Shown here: piece after piece, positions 43,051-56,900 of the stretch | Numbering within the stretch: position 1 is the first letter of the stretch | Layout: the number at the start of each line of letters is the position of its first letter | Origin: Archilochus colubris | Taxonomy: Eukaryota > Chordata > Aves > Apodiformes > Trochilidae | NCBI GenBank assembly: GCA_023079485.1 | Contig: CM041083.1 | Span: 57,003,847-57,067,846 of the forward strand | Length of the DNA: 64,000 bases | Direction of reading: 5' to 3' | Notes under the pieces: generated by a model | Databases searched by the model: none | What the model was told of the DNA's origin: nothing | The model's input: only the letters and a program-made list of their open reading frames with translations | Translations under genes and position numbers: made by a program

Positions 43051-46000
43051 AACCAAGGTGATTAACAATAAAGTTGGTAAATAACTGGGGACGGAGTTGT
43101 TCGGCTTAGAAACAAGGGATCGCAATAGAAGAGAGAGTTATCGGGCGAATAAATGATAGGTAGAAGAAAGACGCCAAAGCACTTTGAGGTTATTTGTGTA
43201 GTTAGGAAGGTTTCGCCCTCCCGTCCCTGTGCTGCCTGCCATTGCATCACTGAAGGGCATGAAATCAGGAAGCGAGATCGATCGGCTGGCACAGCCGAGC
43301 AGCATCGGCAGCTTATCCCTAACACACATGGCAGGGAGGAGAGAGCAGGGATTGTAATTCTCAAGGTACATACCACTGTCGTGTGGTCAGCAAGTGTTCT
43401 CGGGCATACCTGTATGTGCCGACCTCTGCTCCCTCCAGAAATTATGTAGTTGGTGATCCCGAAGGGTTTATTGAGTTTATTTACAGGCAATGATATTGGA
43501 TCCAATTTCCAATCATGTTGGAAAGTAAAGTAATTGTGTTCTAGTAGTGTTTCTGCATTTATTAGGGTACACAGATTAAAGAAACCTGCCTACATCCCAT
43601 TTTTAGTCTAATATTGCAAGCAATAGAAAATCAAGCAACTTTACCACTTTCCTTGAGCCTTAACAAAAAAGGCAGTTCTGCAGAGAGCTGTCATGTAAAA
43701 GCTACCCAGTGGACTTGGATGGCTTTTGAGAAGGCAAAATAACTGATAACAATGACCTGAACCTTTCTAGGCATTGATGCACATAGGCATCTGGATTTCA
43801 GCCTTAAGTGGGCTCCTTTATATGTAGTGATCTTTGCCTGGATTGCTGATAGATTTATTGTGAATGAAGAAAAAAAAACAAACAACACCCAAAATAAACT
43901 AAAATTGCAGCTTTCTCATAAGAAAATCAGGCAAAGTCGTGCAAAGCAAAACTGAAGGAGCCTCTTAGGGTATTATTCATCGCTGGCTTTAATTGGCTTG
44001 GAGGAATGGAGAAATGGTGTTTATGCATAATCATTAGCACAGCATTCCTAAACAATAAGCTTAGTGATTACTGGTTTTTTTCTTTGCCTATGTGGCCTAT
44101 GGCATGACAGTTAAAACATTAAGGGAGGGTACATCTGTAATTCTCTGGGAGACCCAAGATGGCTTAATCTGAGTCATTATTTATGAGGTCTTTGTGAGCT
44201 GCTTGTGAGTTGCTCTGCATTGAGTGGATTATGAGAAATGGTCTTGGCTGCTAGCATTTACAGCTATGAAATTATATTTGAAAGAAGTCAAGAATACTGA
44301 ACATTACTCTGTAGACTGTAAACATCCACTCGAAGTTTAATAATAGATATTTGTGTACAGAAATTGAGTGAAAGAGATCTGAAATGTTAAATAATATGAA
44401 ACTTCTAAAGCCAGATACATTCCTTTTCAACATTTTAAAAAAGCTTGCAAAAGTCTTCCTTTAGTGCTTTCAAATGCAAATCTCTAATGTCACTTCACCT
44501 TAAAATTTTAGGTTAGAAAGAAGCATGACTTATCTGCTGAGTTTTGCAGTAGTACCTTAGAGAAACATGGTGTTTGGAAATTGTTATTTTAGTGGCAGGA
44601 TGCTTGTGAAATAACAGCAAAACACGGGCTCTATCTATACATACACTAAACTGTGTGTAAATAACATCGGTAGAATAAAAGGAAGTGTCATCAAATTTGG
44701 TAATTTTTTCTGGAAATACTTGCCTGGTCTGAACTAGCGTTAAAAACCTGGTGCTTGAGAGGAATAAGCTTCTAGGCACACTTGACTTACCACCACAATG
44801 AAGGAAAATCATAAGTAACTTTTAAAAACTTCCAAAAGAAAAAGGCAGGATTTATGGATTGTTTTTTTAATAAACATATTAAAAAAAAAAAAAAAAAAAA
44901 AAGGTAGAAAAGCAGAAAAACTTAATATGGAAAGGTGGTAGGGGGCTTTCAGTCAGTGCTGTAGAAGGAAGGAGATGCTGATACAGTTTAGCACTGCTGC
45001 TGACTTCCAGCTCTGCAAAAGCAACTAAACTGCCTCTGATCCTCTGCTCATCGCTTTCCTCCCCCCCTCCAGATTCTTTCTTTTATTGCCAAAACAGAAA
45101 GCGTGGAAAGTGGGTTTGTCCTGCTTGCTTCATATCTCTGGTCCACTCCTACCTGGTGTAAGAATGTATGCATTGGTAGTCAGCCCATATATCTGGCAGC
45201 TAACCATGCTTGTGAGGAGCAACCATACACTCTAGCACAGCTAGATCCATGTGGAAGGGACTTGTGGCTGATGAACATGAGGGCTCATGTAAGATGAGCC
45301 ATAAAGTTTAATAATGTGGGCAGGTGGAGGCAGAGGGGTGAGAAGGTCCTGTCTGGATTCCATAAGGGAAAGGGCTCCTCTCTGTGGTCCAGGGGTAGGA
45401 GCCTGGTATAGTCCAGATGCTGACAAGCCTTAGTGATGCTGTCAGGTCTCTCAGCATCGGTTTCCCTCTCCTAATGTTATTCTGCTGTGGGGGAAACAAC
45501 TGTATGTGAGAAATTAGAGGCATCTAAGATGGGGAGAGACAGTGCAGCATCTGTTTGTATTCTAGACACATGCTAAGGGATTTTAGCTTTACATTTTTTT
45601 AGACCTGCTGGAATGATGTCCCGTGAATGTGTTTTCCAGTTGCTGTTTCTTGCTGCAGGAGGCTCTGCTTTGCTGCCAGATGAGAATTCAGTAGGAAATC
45701 AGATTCCCCAGAAGTCACTGAAAAATCAAAGGAAATGAAAATTTTATTTTTTATTAAAATAATAGATTTCTGTGTTCCTTTGTAGGAGCAGCAAGTGAGG
45801 TGCAGAAAGCTCAAATAAAACTTTATCTCTGCTGCTATGTACTGCTTTAGAGCTTTACATTTCCTGTGATAAGGGATGGTGAGAAATTAGTCGGTAATGA
45901 CTGGTGTGTTTATTAACCACAGCTTTAATTACCATTTCTTTCCTGCTTCTGTGGCAAGGACAAATGCATGGAAAGTGTACCAAGTGATTCTGTTCACTGC

Positions 46001-49000
46001 ATTTAATTTTCTGCTGTTGCTCTTGTGGGGTAGCAATTTCAGGAGACAGGGTGGATAAATACCACGTGAAGTACTTAAATCACCAGAGACCCTTGGCTTC
46101 CCCTAAAGGGACCAGTTTGGTAAATCATTGTCAGATAAACTTTCCATTCTGAAGACAAAATCTTGTTTTCTTTGACTGTTTTTGCCTTTCATACTGATCT
46201 AAGTTTTAGAGCCATCTTCCACTCAGTGCTAAGAAGTCTGGGCATGCATTCTTTATAGTTACCATTTAGCAGGGCGACTGATACTGCACTCTTTAAGATT
46301 AAACAGGATGCAAGATTTACTTTGAGATTAACAGGTTTTATTAATTAGTATAGATGTATTCTAGGAATAGTCTTGAGCTTTGGGCAGCTGACAGAAGTAT
46401 GTTTTTTTTAAGCATCCTCCAGAAAATTTTGTACCAGATGTCAGTGTAGCCCTGCATGTTCTTCACTTGCATTTTAGCACTGAGTTTTTCTTTGAAGCCC
46501 TTGGTCTGAAATGTTTCTCTTTTCATCTATTTCTCAGGTTAATTTCTCCGAACTCATTAATTTGTATGTTCCTAGTAATACTCTTTCTCATTAGAGATAA
46601 AGAAAACCAAACCAAAACACCACCACCAGAAAACTTGGTGATGCTGCTCAGTACTTGGATGTTTTTTGGAGTGTGTCACTGAGTATTTGGGTTGAGTGTC
46701 CTGTATTTACTGGTGCTCTCTCTCGCATTGTTGATAAAAATCAGATGATGCTGTGGCCACTTTAGGGTCTGAGATGTCACTTCTTACACGCTTAGCTTTC
46801 AGTCTTGATTCAGTCACTGTGTGTGCATGAAGGAGCTTCAGTAGCTTCCTAGTGCTGAAGGCCAAGGGTAAATTACAACATGCAGTAAGTGCTCTGTGGA
46901 GATGTGTTGAATACATGCTGCTTCCAACATGTTGGAAGCCTCATCATGAGATTTGGTAGCCTCACAAGTACAGGAGATAAGGACTTGTATTACAAGCCTT
47001 TGCAATGTCTGCATGCTGAAACCGCAATGCCAGGTGGGATATATAGGTTCTGTTCTTTAAAGAAGAAAGATGTAACAGCTCCAGGAGGTAAAGCTGGGTC
47101 TGAGAGGAGAATTTTTCCCTTTCTGGACTGTTTAGGATTTGATCTTACAGGATTCTGTCTGCCCGTGAAACTTAGCATCTTCCATACAAAATGTATCTCT
47201 TGTACTAAATGCCAGTTTAAGAACTGTTGTCCCATACTTAGTCTCCTGATGATGGCAGTTTCTATGGGCAGGCTGTTGTTTCTGTGGTATGTTGGGACTG
47301 TTTTTTTATTTTGTGGGGTGTTTTTTTGGTTTTTGTTTTTTAAGAGAAAGGAATAATTAGCAACAGTGTATTGAGATCCCTGTTTGCTCATTTTCTGAGC
47401 ATTGTGTATATTACAGACCTTGTGCTGAGCTGATGATCATATATATGATGATTGACTTGGTTTTGAACATCTGAAATAAAAGCCACTACACTTGCATGTG
47501 TAACTTTGTTCATTATGATGCCACATTTTTCACCAGGCTTAAATACTAGTAGAGGGTCTAGATGGTATATTAATTACGGTTGCTATATTTGGATGCCTAG
47601 ACCTAGACTTTATTAAATGACAAAATCTGACTGAAATTCTGCTATTGAATTTATTGGGATGGGGTGGTGGGTAGAGACACAGCTTTTTTTCTTGCCACAA
47701 GGCCAGCCAAGCAGTGGAAGCGGCACCCAGAGCGTCTGGGCAGGATCTGTGGTGGTCTTCAAAATGTAGCTGGATAAAGCCCAGAGTGACCTGCTCTGAT
47801 CTTGGAGTGGATCCTGCTATGAGCAGGAGTTGGACCACAGACCTCCTGAGGCCCCTTCCAACCTGAATTATCCAGTGATCCTGGATTAGGACCTGGTTAT
47901 GCTAAGTGTTATGCTGAAGGGTGTTACTCTAATACTCTGTCCCAAGGTCATCCTGGCAGCTAAAAATCTCTCTTAAAGTAATACCCACAGAATTAATTTC
48001 AGCTGATGTTAAGCTGTCAGTGCCTGTTTTCTTTATATGAGACAGATCTGCCTTTTTCTTTTGGAAGCCTTTTCCTCTCAGTTTTGCTAATAGCTATTTT
48101 AGATTCATAATGTTGACAAGATCGCGTTCAAATTCTAATTGTGAAATAGTACATACTTTAAGTAGATACTGAAATGCACACACAGAAAAGAATAAAAGCA
48201 AAGATTACCGGGAGGACGCCTTAGTCTGATGTGGCCAAAACTGTCTACAGATGCAGCAGATGTTTAAAAGAGATTCAAGCAGTAATCTTTTGAAGGTGAG
48301 CTGGGCTAATGCAAACAAGATGGTTTCTTAAGTACTACTGGGTCTTGGCAATAAAGATTGAGCTAGGGTAACCTGCAAGACAGGTGAAGAGAAACAGCTG
48401 AATTAACACATGGCTGCAGAAATATGAATAATACTGCAAGCCTCAAAGAAGGAAACGTTTTAGGAGGTAGGTTTCATGTAAGTCTGAAAAAAGGAAAGAC
48501 ATCAAGCATTTAAAATAGAACAGGGTCTGAGTTTGTGGAGACCCTGATTCCGACTTAAATTGTAGTAGGCTGAAAGTGAGAACAAGATTGCCAGAAAATC
48601 CTGATGTTATTTTGGAGGTAGTTTGTCGGATTTACCATACTGCAGAACATCAATTGATTCAAATTCAAGCGAGACACAATTCTCTTGGTCACGGGTGCTG
48701 TCAGTTTTGATGATGTTGATGTGCTAGGTGGTGATATCCTTGCGTTGTCATTACAGCGAGCTGAGTAAGCAAACTGCAGGCCCTTTGGAAAACTGAAAAG
48801 TTAAATCTCCCAACAAGGAGTGCAAAACGCAGACAGAGTGAATTTGTGTGAGAGTTGGAACATGGGAGGCTAATGTTTAAAACACTACCCTTCCTTTGGG
48901 CAGAGCTGCTGAGTAAGAAGTGAAAGTGTTTTACAGAAGCCCATCAAAGGGGACCAGAAGTACTAAAAAAAAAAAAAAGAAGCAGCGTGCGTAATATTCT

Positions 49001-50827
49001 GTACAATGAAGAGGAAAAGTTGTTTTTTTTCTCTCTGAAACGGTTCCTGAGGCTAATTCCAGCTGTTTGCAGCCTTGCCTTGAATGCGAGCGGTGCTCAG
49101 GTTACACGGGCATCTGTAGCCAAGCCTAGCACCGGATGTTGCCTAAAAGTTTGAAAGCCAAACCCAGCCCTGTGACCACAGCCGAAGTGCAGATTAGAGA
49201 GAGGTTAAATTGCTCATATTTCTGGGTAGGTATAAAAATAGCGTAAGATTGCTTCTCTCTCTCTCTCTCCTCCCACTTCAGGCTGATGGCTCTGGAAGGA
49301 AGGGAGGGAGCTGCGTGGTCTCACTGGCAGTGACAACGCGACCCTTTGGGTCAGAGGTTTTTTTCCAAAGACTCAGCTGGTGTCGGTCAGCGAGCGAATC
49401 GAGCTGGGTTCTCCCTCCCTTGGGGCTGTGTGTGTATCTTGTCAGGAAAGATACGGCTGCTGGGGTCAGGAATAGCTGGGGTGGGAAGGATGGGAAGTGC
49501 TGTTCCAGAGAAGTAACTGCATGAAGAGTAGAAGGGGAATGGGAGAGCTAATTATCTAGCAAACAGGTAATTAAGCAAATGTTAACGGAGCTGTTTGATG
49601 TTACAGATAGTCAGGAAGATTTGGGGTGAAGGTGAATCTGGTGCTGTACATCTAAACGTGTTCAAAAATACCTTTGGATTTGTGAGCCAATATGAAAGAG
49701 TTTGCATGTGCAAACCCCTTCTCCCTCCAAAATTTCTTTGATGTTTCCTCTTCAATAGAAGTGTTATTAAAGCATGTGACTGCAAAAATACTGCTTCACC
49801 AAAAAAACCCACCAAAATCCAAAACCAAAAAAAAACCAACAACAAACCAAAAGTTGTGAAAGCATGGAAGCTAAATGTTCTGCAAAAGTTTATTTTTAAT
49901 ATACTAATTTTCAAGATACTTGCAACTGGAAAAAACAGCAAAGTTGTCCAAGATTGTGAGACTTTATTTCAAACTTCTATGTGGCACTACTAACAAAGCC
50001 CCTTTGAAAGTGGAACTGTTTTCTGCCATAACTTCAAATGAGTCTAAGCTTCATACTGTGCACCCGATGATAATGGTTAAGGAAATTCATTATTCCTGTA
50101 AAAAGGCAAAATGTAAAATGGTAACATGGTTACCACGGTAAAATGGTTACAGGGGCTGAAGCATTTGATGGCACAAGAATGCATGGAGATTTGCCTCTTG
50201 TGTGTAGTGGCAAAATAATTGATGCAAAAGGCAGTGAGCAATGTGTTGGGTTGCTGTTTACCTGTGACAAGTCCTCACTGAAGAGATGTGAACTTCCAAG
50301 AGTTGTGCAAGGTGTGTTAACCACATCAGAATGATCTGAGGGCAGGTGAAGGGAGAGAAGAGTGGTGGGACAGAAGTTCCACTAGGAGTGACTGGTGCCT
50401 TCAGGAGGATAAGGATGCAGGGCTGGTCCTGAGGGCCTGCTAGGAAAAGTTTGTCAGGGGGCTGACAAAAGATGTTTAGGTGGAGGATAACAGTGAGTGA
50501 AGGATGCACTTTGTGTAACAATTGTAGGTATTGTGTTTGGTCAACTGGCATTAGGTTTTGAGGTTTATTTAGAGATGCTTTTTACCTGTTCTGATGAGAC
50601 TTGAGGCAAGGATGCACGGTTGTTACATACGTGCTGTGTGAACCAAATGTGGCTCTGGTTGTATTTTTGTGGAAGCTTCACAAGCGTTTCACTATGGACC
50701 TCAAACGGTAAAATATTTATGCTTTGTATAAATTTGTGTAAGTTGATTAAAATTCTGTTTTTCAGCAATAGGTGTACTTGCAGTATTAAAAAAACATACC
50801 TAAAAGGTTTCATTCTTTTGGTTGTAG
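43051..50827 (+). other. NFYB 5' intron (non-coding)
   Basis: About 7.8 kb between the CpG island and the first coding exon, AT-rich, with one CR1 fragment and a 22-A run at 44881-44902. No coding sequence recognised. An additional non-coding exon may be hidden here. Confidence 0.65.
47695..47885 (+). mobile_element. CR1 LINE 3' fragment
   Basis: A plus-orientation CR1 end: GATCTTGGAGTGGATCCTGC, GAGTTGGACCACAGACCTCC and GAGGCCCCTTCCAACCTG, ending near CAGTGATCCT. It is of a different, older-looking subfamily from the copies in TXNRD1. It lies in the NFYB 5' intron in sense orientation. Confidence 0.85.
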
Positions 50828-50921
50828 ATGGATGGTGATAGCTCCACAACAGATGCTTCTCAGTTAGGAATTGCTGGAGATTACATTGGTGGCAGTCACT
50901 ATGTGATACAGCCTCACGATG
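50828..50921 (+). CDS. NFYB: NFYB coding exon 1
   Basis: Encodes [20 protein letters not shown] and [11 protein letters not shown]. The ATG is the first three bases after the acceptor GGTTGTAG, so its upstream Kozak bases come from whatever exon is spliced before it. Donor ATG|GTAAGA, phase 1. Confidence 0.95.
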
Positions 50922-53900
50922 GTAAGAAATGTAACAGTAAATATTGCCATTTCTCTGTGTGTCTGTATGTATTTCCTTCCAGTGCTTGTATAGTTCTCTG
51001 CTGTCTTCTGTCAAGCTAAGAATTTGCAATTGTTTGTATCCATAATGCCTCAATGTACAAAGCTTTTTTTCTGTATTCTGAAGGTGGAGGTTGGATTTTT
51101 CAGTGTTGACATTGAGGCCCTTCAGGGTAATGACAAAAAAATGGATGTTCTAGGAAACGATTTTTGTGTTGACATGACATTGAAGTGTTTGCTGTGCAGC
51201 AGCCTCATACAATTCTTTTACATAGTATGATAAAGATGATATCAAGCATCCATAAAGGTAACCTGATGTCACATCTCTTTTAAAAATTGTTTCTCCAGTG
51301 TTAATACACTGCTCTCAAAGGTCTTCATCCTTCAGCATAAGATTTTGAATTGATTTAATTGTTGCCTGCTGTCTATAAAATACAATTTCTGTTAACTTTT
51401 CCGTATTTCATTAGACACAGAGGACAGTATGAATGATCATGAAGATACAAATGGATCAAAAGAGAGTTTTAGAGAACAAGATATATACCTTCCAATTGCA
51501 AATGTATCAAGGATAATGAAAAATGCCATACCACAGACTGGAAAGGTAATTCCCTTATCTGGTAAAGAGAGTGTGTTAATGAGTTTTATTCTTTCCTTGA
51601 GTGAACCTGAACCGGTTGAACAATATGTTTTTCCAAATGATCCTGGTTTATTGGAGAAAAATCTAAAACAGAAGAAAATCTGAGCAGAAATTGTTTGATA
51701 TAAAGTCCATTTTTCTTAGGTTTCTGAAAACTTTTGGTAACTATTGTAATTAGAGTGCACAACAGTGCTCATCACAGGGCTTTCAAGAGCTCTGAAATTT
51801 TTGTACCATGTCAGACTTGGTGATAATCCTGTATCAGTAAGAATGTTTCCTGTGCAACTCTTGTATGAAATTTAATTTGCTTTTATTGACGTGAATAAGA
51901 TTTGGAGTAACTGAACCATTTTATATGAAATAAAAATCCAGTCCTCATTGTGAAGCAAAGAGAATGGTCTGTCTTCCGTTGCCCAAATCTGTACGTATCC
52001 GCGTGCCTTTCACCATGTGGTAAAGATATTGCCAGATATTGAAAGATTTCATTAATTTCTTCTAAAAATAAACTTTTTGATCCATTCTGCTTAGCTGGTG
52101 ATTGTATAAGCATTTGGCAGTTCTACCTGCTTATCTTAAACCTTTGTAGGGCTCCTATTACTTGCTGTTTCTCTGTTGTATTCCAATACAGTTCCTACCC
52201 CAGTAACATTTCCTCCAACTAGAGATGATTTACTTTTTTTTCTTTTTTTTCTTTTTTTTTGAGATCACTCTAAATAGAAGCAAGTCATAATTTACTTGCA
52301 TCTGCTTTTACTTTCATAGTGTTCAGGGCTTTTAAGAGATCTGGGTGTTACATTTATATCTTTGCTGTGAAAAATTCCTCACTAGTCCATATTGTCATAA
52401 ATTTTAAGTGATCAAGATGAGATTTTTCTCAAGAATTTAGCATATGGGATGTCAAGCCATCTTGAAAAACCAGGGAGGTTTTTGTGAAAAACTGCAAGGG
52501 AAGCTGCTGGCTGATGAGTACTTCTGAAAATCTCGCCCTATTTGTCTGAAATATCAGAGGAACTGCTGAAGTTTCTACGTACAGTTACTGCTTTTTTTTT
52601 TTTTAATAGAAACAGATTTTTCTCATGTGAAAAGTAAGAATCTTAATTATTACAATCTTTCAGTTGTCTCCTGTCAGCTGCTTAAATAACAATGAGTACT
52701 GCTTGCTGTTGTTTTAAGTCAGGTAAATTACTTTTGTCCACCTGAAAACTGTAATAAAATTTACTTATTCTTGCCAAGGGCTTATGTTTCTTCATTTGGA
52801 AAATTTATACCAGAATATTAAAGCACTAGAGAGGCTTGCTGCTAGGCACAGATTCCAGTCCTTGGATCTGGTTAGGATAAAAATACTTGTTATTGCCAAA
52901 CCTGTGGGAATGAATGTACCACAGTGGGGTTGGAACTGCTGGGTCTTCTAAAACAAAGGTAGAAGTGGACTAAACAGTGTAATGAACAGGTTTAAAGGGA
53001 AGATGTAGGTAAGCACCTATATGCATTTATATGTAAAAACTTCTATAGAACAGAGTTATGACTTCAGGAGATCCTGGCAGTTGGCTTTGCTGCTTGAAAT
53101 GTACAACTTCAGTTAAAATGTTGTAGCCTTGCTTACACAGAGCAGTGATGACATCCAGTGGTTCCCTCACATACAGGTGTTGCCTAAATGGTATCATCAG
53201 ATATTGGGATATTTCCTTTATTATTTAAGTGTAAATTTTTTTTGTTTTTTATTTTTTAATATGATTGCATCTTGATTAATCATTTTATGATACTTTTCCC
53301 TTGCTAGATTGCTAAGGATGCAAAGGAATGTGTGCAAGAGTGTGTAAGTGAATTCATCAGCTTTATAACGTCGGAAGCAAGTGAGAGGTGTCACCAAGAG
53401 AAGAGAAAGACCATCAATGGAGAGGACATTCTCTTTGCCATGTCTACCTTGGGGTTTGATAGCTATGTTGAACCTTTGAAATTATACCTCCAAAAATTCA
53501 GAGAGGTTGGTATATACTTCAGCATTTCCTCATTTATTTAACCTGATTGAGTTTATCCTGAGCTCCCTGTCATTGTAATGGTGTATAATGGCTAAGTTGC
53601 ATGGTATCTCACAGCTATTCTCAAGGGCTAATGTAATGTTTAAAAGCATTCCAGAGGATATCAAGAGAAAAAGGAGTAATGAAGCATTTTGATTAAACTT
53701 GCTGATTCAATGTAGTTAAAGCTTTCAACTGAATAAATTCTCTAATATATTGCTAGTAGTAAATCACTCTGTTCTTTAGAGGTGCCTATTAAGAGTACTT
53801 AATTTGATCCTTGGCTTCGATCAATAAAATTGTACTAGACTGCATCCTCTGAGGAAGTGGCCTAATGCCTATTGTTTGTCTGGGCTTCAGATCTGCAGAA

Positions 53901-56900
53901 GAAAAGCTGTTTTTCTCATGTCAGAATAATGATTCACATGGGAGGCTATTTGCTTCGATGTGCTTTTCCTTAAATCTGTTTTTTAGTTTGTCTCTCAGTT
54001 TGCTTCATATGCGAAGGTATGTGATCCAAGCAGTTTAATTGATCTCTTCTCTATCAAAGTTGTGGTTTGGGTGTTTTTTTATTTATCTTTCAGCCATTTA
54101 AACTTTTTTTAAAGGAAATTGCTCTGCTTGGGTTTTGTGCTCTGGTCCCCTGTTCTCCTGCCTCCTGTCTGGAGACCAAAGAGAATGTTTGCTTGTTTCT
54201 TCACTTTGGTGATCATTTACCTCAGAATGCCTGATATAACCAAACAAATTAAAAGTATTTTTATCCAGCGATCTTGTAGTCATGAATGAAGAAATTGTTC
54301 AGGATTAAAATTATCTTGGGGGGGAAAAAAAATCCTTATAGCAAATTAAATGTGGACCCCTCTCTTGGTATGGCTGCCTGGTTTTACTGGTGTGAGTGAA
54401 GCCAGTATGTCTGAATTGGCACTGCTGTAGATAGAGATGCTCTTCAGATTTCCTTTGTTCTGGAAACCTGTTTTTCAGTTAATGAGATCAGACTTGCTAG
54501 TGATATTTATTTTACTGATAGTACTTGAAGTTCCCCCTTCCTAGAAGGTTGTTTGCTGTAGTAACTGAGTAACAGGAGGTGTAATGTAAAAATTGGCATA
54601 CTACTGTGTGCTATAATTTTCCTGTTCTGTGTAGCAGTTGTATGTGCCATGGAAGTGCTGTATGTGCCTTAATTAAAAATGCAAGTAGTGCCTAAATAGT
54701 TTCAGCACTTTTGGAGAAGTCTGAATTAGGTGTGTGCTACTGTGCTAATGAAATTCTGAAGTGACCATTTTTGCAGATACAAATGCTGTGGTGGCAGAGT
54801 AAGGAGACTGAGCTTTAATTGGATGGATAGGTTGGGTGGTTTTGTTCACCAGTTTTAAGCCTCCATTCCAGTTAGTTCTGTCTTCAGGGTACCATATGTA
54901 GTGAAGTATTTCTATTTTGTAGCATACCAGTCTGCACTGAACAGTTGCAGAGAATACTTTTTATACTTATATTGTTTTCTTAGCTGTTCTTAGGTAATAG
55001 CATCAGACTTCATACTTGTAAAACTGCATGCAGATAATTAGGAGTCTTGGCTTTCTATGCTGATATCTTTTCTGGCTCTAGTCCTTGAAGTGGGAAAAGA
55101 AATCCAGTATCTTGATTTTAAATGTCAACCCGTTGTTGTATATTGATGGCACTTGTGTGTGGTTGGTAAGCAAATCTGTCACATTTGCAGTGGTTCTGAG
55201 ATTCTATGATTTGTTGTAAATGCTCTTAGCTGCTCCTTCTGGATTACTGCAGATCTTTGACTTTCTGCACAAGGTGAAAGTCTTAAAACTACACGATATT
55301 AGTTTGCAGAGCTTTTGTTTCTGAGGAGCATAGCTAAGATGGAAACCACCCATCATGTATTCTTGTGCTATGCACATTCTTAAATCTCATAAGGTTTTAT
55401 AGATCTTTGGATTTCAAACTGCAGCTGCTGCAACAGCAAGTCCCAACTTCTGCAAGTCCCAAACCAGGGCTAGAGCTCCTTGGGTCTTGAAAGAATCTCA
55501 AGCCAACTATAACACAAATTCTTTCTTCTTCCCACCCCTCTCTCTAGGCAATGAAAGGAGAAAAGGGAATTGGGGGAACAGTTACAACTGGAGATGGTCT
55601 AAGTGAGGAGCTCACAGAGGAAGCATTTAGTAAGTAATACTTCTTAACTTACCCAATTATTATTGTGGCTTTTCTAAAAACAGCACTTCCTTTAGACATC
55701 AGAATTCTCACTTGAGGACTACATCCTGGACTGGCCACGTGCTACACCTCTGATCCATTGAGATTCTCATTTGAAATGTCTGGAGGATAACCTGTGCTCA
55801 CATAAACTCCACCCAGTCAGTAGAATTTCTGGTCAGGATGCACAAATGATGACACTCTAGTAGTAGCTAATGTCAATAGTGGAAGATTTCAAAATGCATA
55901 CATTAGTGCCAGTATTTTTTCTCTACACTTAAATACAGATTGGAATGAAAAGAGCAAACTTTTTTTTTTTTTTTTTTTTTTTCCCCCAGTAGCTACATAT
56001 TTAGGCCACATTCGTTCTACTTGCAAGACTGTTGGGGAAAAAGTAAAATAAACTCCACTTGATGACTTGAGAAGCTCATCCTTGAGAAATGAGCCAGAGA
56101 AGAACCTCATCTTCGTATAATTCTAAAACATTTAGTATTATATTCAAAAGAACGCACAGATTCACAACTAGAAGGTGTAGGGCAAGGAGTATGATATCCA
56201 TCCATTGTAGTTTTTCTTCCTTATACTGTGAATTAAAGTCTGACACTTGCTGGGACTTAATGTTGGTTTTGTTGATGCTGGATTTTTTATATGTAGTCTT
56301 TACTTGGCTTTTAAATTTTATGGGCTGGTAACCTTGAAGTTACAAGATGCAAGAATAACTAGGAGGAGCAGTTCTAGATATATCATACAGGCAAGATGTA
56401 GTTCTTCAAGTATCTGATAAATCTTCTGTTTTAGAATCATTGGTAAACTAGTGAAAATTCAAAGCCTGAGGACTGAATTTGTCCTTTCCAAGGTCTGAAG
56501 CACACTTGGCTCCCAGTATGATAACTTTGGCTATAAAAACAGTACAGACGTTTTGGATCTCTCTCAGTTTTGGAAGATAAGCTCATAAAACTGTCTGGAA
56601 ATTAAGAATCTACACCTAAATATTGCAGGGGACTTACAGAAAGCTTTATTTCTTTTTTAATATGACTTAATTTTACAAATAAAGATTAGGCTATGCAAAT
56701 AGTGAACTTACTAATACCTAGTCATAGGTAGTAGCTCTGTTGGTTCAGAAGTATTAAGACCTTAGCACAATTGTAGGCCCAACTTCTTTATCTTGAGTAT
56801 GTTGCTAATGGTTGCTGGATTGCAGTTGTTGGGAATCTGTCTGGCTTGGAAGTTTGTTGAAACAATATGTAGAAATTGTTCTAAAAGCATTATTTTGTAA

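Noticed and set aside
44100..44112. ATGACA followed by GT, a potential upstream NFYB exon end giving an MTMDGD start
   Set aside because: The donor context GTTAAA is poor and no acceptor or exon body supports it.
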